Assembly: GCF_026262505.1 (NCBI RefSeq) | Contig: NC_067207.1 | Location: 17,390,082-17,454,081, forward strand | DNA from: Trichomonas vaginalis G3 | Lineage: Eukaryota; Parabasalia; Trichomonadida; Trichomonadidae | DNA length: 64,000 bases | Reading direction: 5' to 3' | In this document: positions 54,066-63,297 of the stretch, one piece after another | How the letters are laid out: each line of letters starts with the position of its first letter | Position numbering within the stretch: the stretch's first letter is position 1 | The notes under the pieces: generated by a model | The model's database searches: none | Told to the model about the DNA's origin: nothing | The model's input: the letters and a program-made list of their open reading frames with translations, nothing else | Translations under genes and position numbers: made by a program

Positions 54066-54806
54066 ATTCATGAAAATAATTATATCTGATTTATTTTATT
54101 CTCTCGTACATACTAGATTTGAAGAATTCGGAACTTTTACCATAATCTCCTAAATGTTTTCTTATCCCTAACGTGTGCCAGTTATTATATGAAACTGAAT
54201 AAACTTTATCTTTATCTTTACACCTTTCATCACTTCCAATATATTTATATCTCAGTTTTGATTTAGCATTTTCATATTCATTAGCGTTTAATAATTCACA
54301 GTCTTCCTTTTTAAATTGATGTTTAAGATATTCAGGATTTAATACTCTACGTTTATATGCTCCTAACTTAGTTCTAAAGGTTTTTCTACAAAATTTAGGA
54401 ATTCCATCCTCTTTAATGTCATCAATGATTTCCATTTCATTATTTTCAATTTCTTCTTCTCGTTTATGAGGTCTTTGATTATGACTCCATTGATTCCATG
54501 AAATTAAATATTCTTTATCATTATATTTATACCTCATTAGCTTATTTTGGCTTTCATATTCATTTAATAATTCACAATCTTCATTTTTAAATTGAAGTTT
54601 AACCCATTCAGGATTTAAACAATGTTTAATTAATCGCGGAATATCTGACATCATCTATATATAGCTTCTTTTATAAAAGATAAAAAAATAAATTATTTTA
54701 AAATTAATGTTAATTTTTTAATGATTTATAAATAAATATATTTTAATGCATCGTCTATATATAGATGTAACAAAAAAAGTCACACAACCCTTCATATCCT
54801 ACTACT
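54066..54806 (-). repeat. Right terminal inverted repeat of the Maverick
   Basis: Inverted, colinear match to 39220-39960; encodes the second copy of the TIR protein. Confidence 0.92.
54091..54654 (-). CDS. TIR-encoded Maverick protein, right copy (187 aa)
   Basis: Same protein as 39372-39962, the two being identical except at the extreme C-terminus, because the gene lies in the inverted repeat. Two internal repeats of about 55 residues. Function unknown. Confidence 0.6.
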   Translation of the reverse strand: MMSDIPRLIKHCLNPEWVKLQFKNEDCELLNEYESQNKLMRYKYNDKEYLISWNQWSHNQRPHKREEEIENNEMEIIDDIKEDGIPKFCRKTFRTKLGAYKRRVLNPEYLKHQFKKEDCELLNANEYENAKSKLRYKYIGSDERCKDKDKVYSVSYNNWHTLGIRKHLGDYGKSSEFFKSSMYERIK

Positions 54807-54812
54807 TACGTA
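54807..54812. repeat. Target-site duplication of the Maverick, right copy (TACGTA)
   Basis: Matches 39214-39219 exactly. Three bases further on lies the Inr-like TCACTTTTTC (54816-54825) of the G-alpha gene. Confidence 0.85.
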
Positions 54813-54815
54813 TAG

Positions 54816-54867
54816 TCACTTTTTCTATATAACAAAAAAAATACTTTTTGAGAAGCCATTCATAAAA
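54816..54867 (+). promoter_or_regulatory. Inr-like motifs of the G-alpha gene
   Basis: TCACTTTTTC at 54816-54825 and TCATAAAA at 54860-54867, the latter directly before the ATG. Both fit the trichomonad initiator core. Only 55 bases separate the Maverick's last duplicated base from the start codon. Confidence 0.55.
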
Positions 54868-55959
54868 ATGGGTTGCGGAGCTTCATCAGCAGAAGATACA
54901 ACAAAGCAAGCCGAACAGCCAGCTCAAGAAAAGCCAAAGGCAGCAGAACCAAAGGAAGATGGCATTCCAATTAAGAAATCTAACGCTGAAGCCAAAGAGA
55001 AAATTCTTACATTAGGTGCCGGTGAGTGCGGTAAAACTACATTATGGAGACAACTCAAAATCACATATTGCGGAGGATTTACAGATTCCGAGCGTAGAAA
55101 TCTTATCAACGCATTACGTACAGCAATTGTCGGTGATATCCAGCTTCTTGTTAGCACAGCCGAAAATAGCAACCAAAACTTCTTAACAGAAATCCAATCA
55201 GATATTGATTGCATCAAGAATTTAGATGTTGCTCAGCCAGATGATTTCACAACAGAATCTGCCGAGTCAATTGCTAAAGTTTGGGCAGATCCAGCCATCA
55301 AGAACGTTTACAAGGCATCAAACTCTATCGGTATTGGTGAAAATGCAGACTACTTCCTTGATAATGTTAAACGTATAGCCGATCCAAGTTATACACCAAC
55401 CAACGACGATATTCTTAAGGCCCGTATTCGTACAGTCGGTATCTCCAATCTTACATTCGATGTTAAAGGAATTCCAACAAATCTGGTCGATGTCGGTGGC
55501 CAAAGAAACGAACGTAAGAACTGGTCCAAGTGCTTCCAGAACGTTACATACGTCATGTTTGTCGTCTCCCTTTCAGATTTCGATCAGACATTGTTCGAAG
55601 ATGAATCTACAACAAGAACAGCAGATTCTATCGAGCTTTTCAAGAACATTGCCTCGACACCAATCTTCGAGTCAACTCCATTCTTCCTCGTCTTGAACAA
55701 ATTTGATCTTTTCCAGAAGAAGATCAAGAAATCCCCAGAAGCTTTCAACAGCGCTTACCCAGGATTTACAGGAGATATTAATAATAAGGATGATTGCATT
55801 AACCATATTAAGGAAACATTTATTAACCATCTTCCTCCAAATCGTTCCCCAGACGCTTGGATCGAAGCTATCCCAACTTGCGCTATGGATAGCCAATCTG
55901 TTCGCAATCTTTTCCAGAGAATCGCTCAGAAGATCGTCGAAAAGTACCCATCAGCTTAA
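54868..55959 (+). CDS. Heterotrimeric G-protein alpha subunit (363 aa)
   Basis: MGCGAS at the N-terminus carries myristoylation (Gly2) and palmitoylation (Cys3) sites, placing it at the membrane. GTP-binding motifs in order: P-loop GAGECGKTT 50-58, switch I RIRTVGI 186-192 (Arg186 catalytic arginine finger, Thr189 for magnesium), switch II DVGGQR 208-213 (Gln212 for hydrolysis), NKFD 277-280, and TCAMD 337-341. All catalytic residues are conserved. A Lys/Glu/Ala/Pro-rich insert (about 10-40) lengthens the N-terminus. It switches between GDP and GTP to relay receptor signals. G+C content and codon choice are higher than in neighbouring genes, suggesting good expression. Confidence 0.95.
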   Translation: MGCGASSAEDTTKQAEQPAQEKPKAAEPKEDGIPIKKSNAEAKEKILTLGAGECGKTTLWRQLKITYCGGFTDSERRNLINALRTAIVGDIQLLVSTAENSNQNFLTEIQSDIDCIKNLDVAQPDDFTTESAESIAKVWADPAIKNVYKASNSIGIGENADYFLDNVKRIADPSYTPTNDDILKARIRTVGISNLTFDVKGIPTNLVDVGGQRNERKNWSKCFQNVTYVMFVVSLSDFDQTLFEDESTTRTADSIELFKNIASTPIFESTPFFLVLNKFDLFQKKIKKSPEAFNSAYPGFTGDINNKDDCINHIKETFINHLPPNRSPDAWIEAIPTCAMDSQSVRNLFQRIAQKIVEKYPSA

Positions 55960-56365
55960 GAGAATAATGATATAATTTTTTTTATTTAAAATTTACCTCT
56001 TGATATAACGCTTTAATTACTAATCTTAATCTTTTTTATGATCTTAGTGGTCGCTGAATGAAATTTTGAATCCTACCGAAAAATTTCTAAATATTTTCGA
56101 AATTGATTTTATATTATAATGATTGAATTCCTTTACCTGTCATTAGAATGTTTATGGTGCTAATGGCCGCTGAATCAATTTTTCTCTACTCTTTCAATAT
56201 TTCAGCATTTCGAATTATTTGAAGTTTTCTGATTTGGATTGTATTGTGTTATATGTATATGATAGAAAAGTGATAAAATTTACTCTATTTTTCTCTAATA
56301 AAAGAAATTTGTTAATAAAGAGTTGAAGTTTTGAACATTGACTGCGACAGGATGGAATATGTATC
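55960..56365. other. Intergenic spacer with an imperfect direct duplication
   Basis: TTAGTGGTCGCTGAATGAAATTTT near 56044 resembles CTAATGGCCGCTGAATCAATTTTT near 56159, about 115 bases apart. This is probably an old tandem duplication. Nothing else is recognised. Confidence 0.35.
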
Positions 56366-56773
56366 TTAATCAGGTTCAAATGACTGAAAAACATCATATT
56401 CAGTATTCTTCTTTTTTCTCAATATTAACATTAATCTATTTTTTATGGCTGTACTACTCCTTCCAGGAAATAATGTGACAATTTGACTCCATTTTGGTCC
56501 CATTTTGCAATATTTTGCATATAGTTGTAAATCTTCTTCATCTGACCATACTCTATTTACGATTGAAGGTGATAAATATGCTTGATATCTCTCTCTACAC
56601 TGTCTTGATGTCTTGTTTCCCATCAATACTGATACTTCGAACCATTTGTTATCACCAATTAATGAAACATAATATCTAAGTCTTGCATCATCATACGCAT
56701 TAAATTTAGATCTTTTTACTATCTTTTTCATATCATTTTCTGTGTCTGAACATTTGTCAGGCATAGCAATCAT
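56366..56773 (-). CDS. R2R3-type Myb DNA-binding protein (135 aa)
   Basis: Two Myb repeats at about residues 23-68 and 72-118. The repeat aromatics are Trp44 in R2 (a Phe/Tyr replaces the first Trp) and Trp76 and Trp95 in R3, with recognition helices KTSRQCRERYQAYL and RSSTAIKNRLMLIL. It has no effector domain, typical of the many short Myb regulators of trichomonads, some of which control initiator-linked transcription. Inr-like TCATTTC directly precedes the ATG (minus strand, 56774-56780). Target genes unknown. Confidence 0.88.
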   Translation of the reverse strand: MIAMPDKCSDTENDMKKIVKRSKFNAYDDARLRYYVSLIGDNKWFEVSVLMGNKTSRQCRERYQAYLSPSIVNRVWSDEEDLQLYAKYCKMGPKWSQIVTLFPGRSSTAIKNRLMLILRKKKNTEYDVFQSFEPD

Positions 56774-57354
56774 GAAATGACCCTACGATCCCCTATAGTA
56801 TGTCAGATAAGAGCATGTATCAGGTTTTTCAATGAATTAAATAGTTTGGATTACTGTTAAAAAATAATTCTTTTCAAAATTTTGGATCACATTCAAAATG
56901 TAAAATTTTGAGGGGACTATTCAAAAATACTTTCAATGGAAATGATGAATTTTGGAATAATATTGCATAAAATCAAGAAAAATGCCTTTGTGTATATGTG
57001 TGTATAGGTTACAGATTAAATTATGAATAAAATATCAATATATTGATTGATTTCAATTTCCTGATTAATTAAAGATATATCCCAATAAATGAATTGATAT
57101 TTAGAAATTCGTAGGACGTATTAAGGAAAGTGAGCGCGATATGGAAATAAATGATAATAAAATTCAATAAAAAAATTATTAATTACGAAAGAATAATAAT
57201 AGTTTAAATTGAGAGATAAACTGAATCAGGATGTTGAACTGGACTATGTTATTCTCCGACTTTCAAATTAATATTTATCTAGAAAATCATCAAAAATCAT
57301 AAATTCAATGATAAGTATTACAATTGTATTTAAAAGATTACATGCTTTCGAAGA
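56774..57354. other. Intergenic, upstream of Myb and tRNA genes
   Basis: A+T-rich; no further gene or repeat recognised. Confidence 0.45.
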
Positions 57355-57428
57355 AGCGATGTGGAACAGTTGGTTTAGTTCGTAAGGCTCATAACCTTAA
57401 GGTCGCTGGTTCGAGTCCAGTCATCGCT
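57355..57428 (+). tRNA. trnM-CAT: tRNA-Met (CAT), elongator
   Basis: A 74-nt cloverleaf without intron. Acceptor AGCGATG/CATCGCT (7 perfect pairs), D stem GAAC/GTTC, anticodon arm TAAGG-CTCATAA-CCTTA with CAT anticodon, variable AGGTC, T arm GCTGG-TTCGAGT-CCAGT. The TTCGA T-loop marks an elongator rather than an initiator, although the A1-T72 pair is also found in eukaryotic initiators. The B box GGTTCGAGTCC is intact. A T6 Pol III terminator follows. Confidence 0.96.
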
Positions 57429-57429
57429 C

Positions 57430-57435
57430 TTTTTT
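57430..57435 (+). terminator. Pol III terminator of tRNA-Met
   Basis: A run of six T beginning one base after the tRNA end. Confidence 0.8.
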
Positions 57436-57472
57436 GCAATATTTTATTCAATTTACTTTTGTAAAATTTTTT

Positions 57473-58930
57473 ATGACAGAATCTCCTTCGCCTCTTGGGG
57501 AAAATATTATTAAAATACCAGATAACATTGAACTGAAACCTGTTTCTCATCCGGCTGTAGCTCGTCGTGTTGAAAATCTTGAAAATCCAACTTTATCTAA
57601 ATCAATTTCAGTTTCTAATGGATTAAATAAGCCCCTCTGGCAGTCTATGCAAAAGAACTTGCAAACAAATGATGATTTCTTCTGTTTACCTCCTTCTCCG
57701 AACGGAAAACAAAAAAGAAGGATTAAACGAAAGAGTTCTTTCGGTGTAGCACCACAACCACAACATTTATATCATAAAGATCAAGGTCTTCCCGATGAAA
57801 ACGGAGAAATACCACAAAATGATTTAACTTCATTTTTCAAGTTTGCCAAGACACCTTTATCAACTACAGACATCGCAGACCATATATGCAAGAAATTACA
57901 AAAGAATTTAGAGTCATGTCTCATTACTTTAAAGGATTGTCTCCAAAAAACGCAAAATTTAATTGATCAAATCAAAAACGAATCAGCAAAAGTAGTAAAC
58001 GTTACTTCTCTACAAATAAATCAGAACAGGATCATTGCTATGCTCCCAATTCTTAAACTTCGATATCAAATCAAACAAAGTCAAACAGAAGCCAGAGTTT
58101 GCCAAGGAAATATTAGAAGAATTGCGCAAATACAAGACTTCGCTGATATAGCCAAGAATTTGATCATTAAATTCGATTTTAAAGGTTTTAGAAAGAATTA
58201 TATTTTTACTCAACCTGCGACAAATAAATACACTAGAATCATATCAGCCTTAGATAAGATGATATCAACTAGTTCTCCCGTCGAAGATAAAGACTGGATG
58301 CGTCATTTTGAAAATCCTCAATCAAGATATTACCAAATACTTACCAGATTCAAGCAACACCTTAACGAAATGGATTACAGCGATGTAGATGTTATTATTC
58401 ACGCAATTACGAATAACAAAAAATTTTATCCGGAAATTCGAACATTTCTATTCAATACTGCATGGGAACAGATCATGTTTCCATTCTCTGATACTCCGCA
58501 GCTCCATTTCCCCAATGTTTTCTCAAGAACTCCAAAATCTTTTAATGCCCCTTATATTTCTGAGCCATTTGCCTCTATGGAGCTTCGTGTCCTTAATTCC
58601 ACGGATTGGCCGTTCAGAATTGTCAGCGAAGACCTGTTTTTGATTTTAATTGAAACAGATCCTTTCAACATCGCTGATTTCTTCTGGGAATCGATAGAAA
58701 GAATAGGAAGGATTGTTAAGAAGATGGATCCATCTGTTACTGATCTAGATTTCGATCAATTGTTCTCTCTTTTGCTTGTAATAACTTTTTCATTTGGAGT
58801 TGATGAAATTCTTGAGTGTTTCAAGTTTTCTGCATCGTTTGAGGATTTCGAAACAGAGAGTGTGCACAGGAAATTCGCAATGCAGCACATGGAAGGTATT
58901 GTAAGTTATATACTCAATATCAAAGAATAG
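57473..58930 (+). CDS. VPS9-like domain protein, putative Rab5-type GEF (485 aa)
   Basis: The start is the ATG at 57473 (MTESPSP), 44 bases after the tRNA; the frame is open upstream only through the tRNA terminator region without an ATG. The N-terminal 130 residues are disordered, with a basic KQKRRIKRKS patch. A helical middle follows, then a C-terminal block at about 390-480: DPFNIADFFWESIERIGRI ... DLDFDQLFSLLLVITFSFGVDEILECFKFSASF. This resembles the VPS9 domain (catalytic Asp/Tyr-containing helices of Rab5-family exchange factors), though divergent. Role: activate endosomal Rabs. Confidence in the family is moderate. Confidence 0.6.
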   Translation: MTESPSPLGENIIKIPDNIELKPVSHPAVARRVENLENPTLSKSISVSNGLNKPLWQSMQKNLQTNDDFFCLPPSPNGKQKRRIKRKSSFGVAPQPQHLYHKDQGLPDENGEIPQNDLTSFFKFAKTPLSTTDIADHICKKLQKNLESCLITLKDCLQKTQNLIDQIKNESAKVVNVTSLQINQNRIIAMLPILKLRYQIKQSQTEARVCQGNIRRIAQIQDFADIAKNLIIKFDFKGFRKNYIFTQPATNKYTRIISALDKMISTSSPVEDKDWMRHFENPQSRYYQILTRFKQHLNEMDYSDVDVIIHAITNNKKFYPEIRTFLFNTAWEQIMFPFSDTPQLHFPNVFSRTPKSFNAPYISEPFASMELRVLNSTDWPFRIVSEDLFLILIETDPFNIADFFWESIERIGRIVKKMDPSVTDLDFDQLFSLLLVITFSFGVDEILECFKFSASFEDFETESVHRKFAMQHMEGIVSYILNIKE

Positions 58931-59538
58931 TAAAATAAATATAGTTTTGTTTGTTTGTTTTTTGAAATAAATAAAGTTTTTATATTGATTTATTGTTAAG
59001 AAGATGATATTTCATAACATTCTCTTATTGAAGAGCTAATATTGGCAATTCTTTCATTTATAATGATCTTAATTATATATTAATGTGGGAAATTGGTATT
59101 TAAGAATCTTTTCTCTTAAATGCTATCCTTTAATTCAAGTGCATAAAAGCTCAAAAATGTTTATTTTATTTTGAAAATGTGCATTATTTGCCCATTTAAA
59201 TATTATATTTGCTCAATATAAGCATTATTTGAAGTTGCAATATCTGATCAATATATTCAATGCAATTGGAAGATAGCAAGATATCAAAACTTGCATTTGG
59301 TAATATTAAATTGTGTTTATTGTGCAAATTTCTCCTTTTTATTATATGATCTAAATCATTAGAAGTTTGTTTGTTGGGTATATTTAATATTTAAAGTCAA
59401 TCAAATGATACTACAAGCATCACAAGAAGAAATTTTAGATCATTCAAATCTTCAAACTAGAATTCAATGTTATACTATGCTTCGCAAATCTATGTTTTTA
59501 ATCAAATTATAATTTTACATTACTATCATAACTGAATA
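58931..59538. other. Convergent intergenic spacer
   Basis: A+T-rich between 3' ends of the VPS9-like and BspA-like genes; no gene or repeat recognised. Confidence 0.45.
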
Positions 59539-60822
59539 TTATAAAATATTAAAATAAAAGTGATTATAGAAGCATAAATTCATTGTAGGGCAATCCATAA
59601 ATGATTGATCTACGAAATTACTACAGATATAATCTTGGCATGTATAAGTTCTGTCGACAATTTCACAACCTAAAAATTTTGTGGAACTTTTTGGGAAAGA
59701 GTCTGAAACATGTACATTAACGTTATTTCTATCAAAGGAAATAGTGTCAAAAGTATTAGTTCCACAATAAAAAATGTCGGTAATATTTGTATCATCAAAT
59801 GCACTTGATGCTATAGTGCGTACTCCCGGAGGGATAACTAATTCTGTTATATTTGTATAACAGAAAGCATAAACACCAATATTTGTTAATAAAGGAGGCA
59901 AAATCAAAGTTTTCAATTTATTGGAATCATGAAATATGGCGTTTTCAATAGAAACTGCTTTTGAGCAGCTTATGTCAACATATTCTAGATATGGGCAATA
60001 TCGAAATGAATGACTTGAAAATGAAATGATTTTAACATTTAATGTAAAATTGATAAGAGAAGAACCAGAAAAACCTCTTGCGCTTGAAACATACTTAACT
60101 GTAGGAAGAATGTCAATGTAACAATTACTAGGATAAGCAACTAAAGTTTTGTAATCTTTACTGTAGAGAATGTTATTATGAACGCAAAAATCTGGGCTCT
60201 CGGATTTAAATGTTTCTAAATAAGCGCAACAGATAAATGCTCCGCTTAAAATTTCCTTACAAGACTTCGGAATTGTAACACTTTTAAGTTTTGATGAAAA
60301 AAACATATGGACAGAAATAGTATGCAAAGAATCTGGTAATAAAATACTAGTAATATTAGATCCGCTAAAATGATAAGAACCAATAAAACTCAGCAATTTT
60401 GCTTGGCTAAAATCAGCAAATCTGCATTCGCACCATGCAAAAGCTTGGTCTTTAATTTGAATTACATTTTTTGGGCAAATGAATTCTGTTATATTAGAAC
60501 CTAGGAATGCATAACTTCCAATATATAGAATAGTATCAGGGAGTTTAATATTACTAATTTTGCTGTTTTTGAACGCATAATCACCGATTGAGACTACATC
60601 CTTTGAATTAACTTGCGGTGGAACTTCAAAAGTTCCTGTTAATGTTGCCGAAATGCATGGATTTTTACCATCACCAACCTGAATGCAGCTTGTATTATAA
60701 TCTATATATGTAAATTGCTGACCATCAGATTGGCTCAATATATTCCTTGTACCTATATTATATTTTGATAAAATGTCAATCCTGTCATACATTGCATATG
60801 CAATTTTCATCTTGTTAGCCAT
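59539..60822 (-). CDS. BspA-like leucine-rich repeat (LRR_5) surface-type protein (427 aa)
   Basis: About 12 LRR_5 repeats of 22-24 residues, e.g. IGDYAFKNSKISNIKLPDTILYIGSYAF and IGVYAFCYTNITELVIPPGVRTIASSAF, spanning about 60-370. A Cys-rich C-terminus follows. BspA-type proteins are a hugely expanded trichomonad family, with members on the cell surface linked to adhesion. This copy has no obvious signal peptide or membrane segment, as is common for the family. Inr-like TCATAAAA lies 8 bases upstream of the ATG (minus strand, 60830-60837). Confidence 0.88.
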   Translation of the reverse strand: MANKMKIAYAMYDRIDILSKYNIGTRNILSQSDGQQFTYIDYNTSCIQVGDGKNPCISATLTGTFEVPPQVNSKDVVSIGDYAFKNSKISNIKLPDTILYIGSYAFLGSNITEFICPKNVIQIKDQAFAWCECRFADFSQAKLLSFIGSYHFSGSNITSILLPDSLHTISVHMFFSSKLKSVTIPKSCKEILSGAFICCAYLETFKSESPDFCVHNNILYSKDYKTLVAYPSNCYIDILPTVKYVSSARGFSGSSLINFTLNVKIISFSSHSFRYCPYLEYVDISCSKAVSIENAIFHDSNKLKTLILPPLLTNIGVYAFCYTNITELVIPPGVRTIASSAFDDTNITDIFYCGTNTFDTISFDRNNVNVHVSDSFPKSSTKFLGCEIVDRTYTCQDYICSNFVDQSFMDCPTMNLCFYNHFYFNIL

Positions 60823-61283
60823 TTAGAAGTTTTATGACCATGATGATTTCTCGCGAATTAAGATTTTTGGCATAATCTTAATTTGTTTTCCTTATTATAT
60901 GAACATGCATATCAATTTAATACAATTTATTCATAATCAATTGATATTCGACGCAACAAAACATTGAATTCATTCATTATAGTCGAAAGGTATGGAAACC
61001 AATAGCTACATAGGAGCAATGTCATAAAACTAATGGTTAGTCGTTGTTTTTTCCATTATCGTATATCATAATCTGCAGGAATAAATTCGAAAATTATTTT
61101 TCACTTATCTTTCTGAATTATGCATATAAATTATAAATATTTCAATGGTATATGAATATCGTATTATTTAAATCTTCTAGATTGCAGTTTTAAAAAATTG
61201 AATAAAATTGAACTACTAAATTATAAAATAGATGGACTTATATATCAGCATCCAAAATGTTGTTGTGTCAGATTTGCAATATC
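60823..61283. other. Intergenic spacer
   Basis: A+T-rich promoter side of the BspA-like gene, reaching the end of the decayed gene at 61284. No feature recognised. Confidence 0.4.
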
Positions 61284-61763
61284 TCAAAAAAGAGTAAATT
61301 GAAATCGTGTTAGTACAATCGGATATGTTTTGCTGCCTACGCAGAGCATTGTTCTCTCTGTTGCTTTGGTTCTCTTGAATTCCTCAATAACTGTTCCATA
61401 TCAAGGTGCTCCTGTGTTTGTAACTTGCATATTACAAGAATTAAGATGTTGCCTGTGAATGTAGTACTTGAACTCATCTTCATGGTAGATTAACAGAATA
61501 CGAATGGCACATTCTTTTATGAGAAGAAGGTAGGCACGAATCTTTGTGTAAATTGTTTCACGTGATTCTACTGAACAAACTTTGTTGTATATAGCTTGTA
61601 GATTATCAAATTCATCATATTCATTGCAGCAATCCCATATCTAATCACAAACATTATGGGAAAGCATTTATTTTGGCTTTCCTTCTTCTTTATGGCCATA
61701 AAAGTGGTCATTCAAGAAAGCAAATGTTCTGGGCTCATTTGAATAGTGTGGGCAATTGAACAT
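61284..61763 (-). pseudogene. Decayed gene of unknown family (about 159 codons)
   Basis: One minus-strand frame from ATG 61763 to TGA 61284 reads as protein over its whole length, interrupted by about three in-frame stops. Distinctive pieces are NCPHYSNEPRTFAFLNDHFYG, YTKIRAYLLLIKECAIRILL and VIEEFKRTKATERTMLC, with a non-random composition (Cys, His, charged helices). I do not recognise the family; it might be a host multigene family or a decayed transposon gene. Confidence 0.6.
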
Positions 61764-61992
61764 ATTATTATTATTTAAAGTTGATAATGGTATAGTAAAG
61801 GACTGATCAAGTCAGTAATCCAAGGATAATTTTTGATCTATCTCGAATTTAATGGACATGGCTATATTAAGAAAAATTAAGTTTTCTTAATTATCGAATA
61901 TTTTGTTCAATGTATATCATACTTATTAATATATTCTGAGCTCTATTATATTACATGATTTAAATTTACAACAAACAAAATAATAATATAAA
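61764..61992. other. Short intergenic spacer
   Basis: A+T-rich; nothing recognised. Confidence 0.3.
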
Positions 61993-63297
61993 CTAATGGA
62001 CACTATATCTATATTGTCTCTTTAGATGTCCATAATTTCCATTAGCGCCTAGGTATGGGCCATTTATAGGTTCAGTTATTACAGGGGCAGCTGTTGCAGA
62101 TGCAGTTTGATATGGAGTTTTATATGGAGTTGTTTCTTCAGTCATAAATGGAGTAATATGCGGTGTTTTTTCAATAGTACTAAATGGAGTTAATTGAGGA
62201 GTATAATTTGGGGTTATTGCTTCAGTACCAATTGGTGTTAAAACAGGTGTAATCTCATTGGTGATAAATGGAGTTTGATGAGGAGTGATTGCATTTGTTA
62301 AAATTGGCGTTTGGAATGGAGTTTTATCTATAGTTATAAATGGTGTTAAAGCAGGTGTGGCATCATTAGTAACAAATGGAGTTTGGCGTGGTGTTATTTC
62401 ATTTGTCAGAAATGGTGTAATATGAGGTGTAACTGGAGGTGCTGTTTTGAATTGATTAGGATCAAAAACTACAAATGTAAATTCCACGGATGTGTTTTGT
62501 GAATTTATTATTTCAATACCTCCATTAATTCTATTATAAAAAACTTCATTTATATAGCAACCTATTGCATGATTATCACTATTTTCTATTGAATGAGCTC
62601 TCATGTTATCTGGGGCGACTAAATTACAATTCCTAAATTCATAACGCCGTTGTTGATTCGAGGTAATTGCCCCAGTGTTATCGATTAAGTTGCAATATTG
62701 AAAATTATGGCTTATATAGCTAGTTATCATGGATCCACCTGTCAAATTGCAAAAATTACAATATATCAATGTTGAACCTATGAAAGTACCACGATATGTG
62801 GAAAAATAAAGAGATCTATAACCGCTTTTAATATTTGTGACATTCACATTATCATAATTAACTTGTTTGGAAATAAGATAATTCATTCCTTTAGTTCCGA
62901 CATTCCCTTTTCCACTGTCGATGAGGCATGTAAAGTTCAAATTAACCGAATCGATAGATTCAAACTGTCCATAAATGCCTACGTCCTTTTCTATAATACC
63001 ACAATACAGCTTTTCTCCTATAATAAATGAAGTGGATAAATTGATCCCGGCTGTAATATAAACGGCACCAGCTGCCTCATTTGAAGAGATGTTGAAATTA
63101 ATGAAGGTACATTTAGTCAAATTGATTGGCTCTGTAATAGCATTATTATTTATATATACTGAAGGATGAATAAAATTGGAAAAAAAGCAATCGTAAGTTG
63201 TGTATTGCGAATTATCCTGTTCCTTTAAACCCATGTATCTATTCTGATTCCCTGATTCCATCCCGATTGAGTAAAGCCCGAAAAGAAAGTAAAGCAT
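61993..63297 (-). CDS. Beta-helix (Pmp-like) surface protein with TP repeats (434 aa)
   Basis: The start is the ATG at 63297; upstream codons lack an ATG in this frame. A short hydrophobic N-terminus (MLYFLFGLYSIGM) acts as signal peptide. Residues about 25-270 read as a parallel beta-helix (NLTKCTFINFNIS, GGSMITSYISHNFQYCNLIDNTG), rich in Asn-X-Ser/Thr glycosylation sites. At about 284-400 there are nine 12-residue Thr/Pro repeats of the form TPxxTPFxTxxx. The tail is Gly/Tyr/basic without a membrane span. Such proteins are abundant on trichomonad surfaces and are suspected to mediate contact with hosts or bacteria; that role is family knowledge, not seen here. Confidence 0.75.
   Translation of the reverse strand: MLYFLFGLYSIGMESGNQNRYMGLKEQDNSQYTTYDCFFSNFIHPSVYINNNAITEPINLTKCTFINFNISSNEAAGAVYITAGINLSTSFIIGEKLYCGIIEKDVGIYGQFESIDSVNLNFTCLIDSGKGNVGTKGMNYLISKQVNYDNVNVTNIKSGYRSLYFSTYRGTFIGSTLIYCNFCNLTGGSMITSYISHNFQYCNLIDNTGAITSNQQRRYEFRNCNLVAPDNMRAHSIENSDNHAIGCYINEVFYNRINGGIEIINSQNTSVEFTFVVFDPNQFKTAPPVTPHITPFLTNEITPRQTPFVTNDATPALTPFITIDKTPFQTPILTNAITPHQTPFITNEITPVLTPIGTEAITPNYTPQLTPFSTIEKTPHITPFMTEETTPYKTPYQTASATAAPVITEPINGPYLGANGNYGHLKRQYRYSVH
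62100..62445 (-). repeat. 36-bp coding repeats (TPxxTPFxTxxx), about nine copies
   Basis: Tandem 12-residue units in the surface protein, diverged at DNA level but keeping the Thr-Pro positions, suggesting selection for a rigid, O-glycosylated stalk. Confidence 0.7.

Larger units (their letters stand above)
39220..54806. mobile_element. Maverick/Polinton element, full length (15,587 bp), broken
   Basis: Starts AGTAGTAGG and ends CCTACTACT, with 741-bp TIRs and a 6-bp TACGTA duplication. Recognisable parts: a TIR-encoded protein at each end, small amphipathic proteins, capsid-like region, packaging ATPase, primase-helicase, integrase and protein-primed family B DNA polymerase. Left-half genes are mainly plus strand and right-half genes mainly minus strand. 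The element looks structurally full length but broken, with roughly ten breaks spread over several genes. Its TIRs are almost identical over 741 bp and the duplication is exact, so the insertion is recent. It lies between a kinase gene and the G-alpha gene. Confidence 0.95.

Noticed and set aside
57355-57428. Initiator tRNA-Met
   Set aside because: The A1-T72 pair fits an initiator, but the TTCGA T-loop and the anticodon stem without the three G-C pairs fit an elongator.
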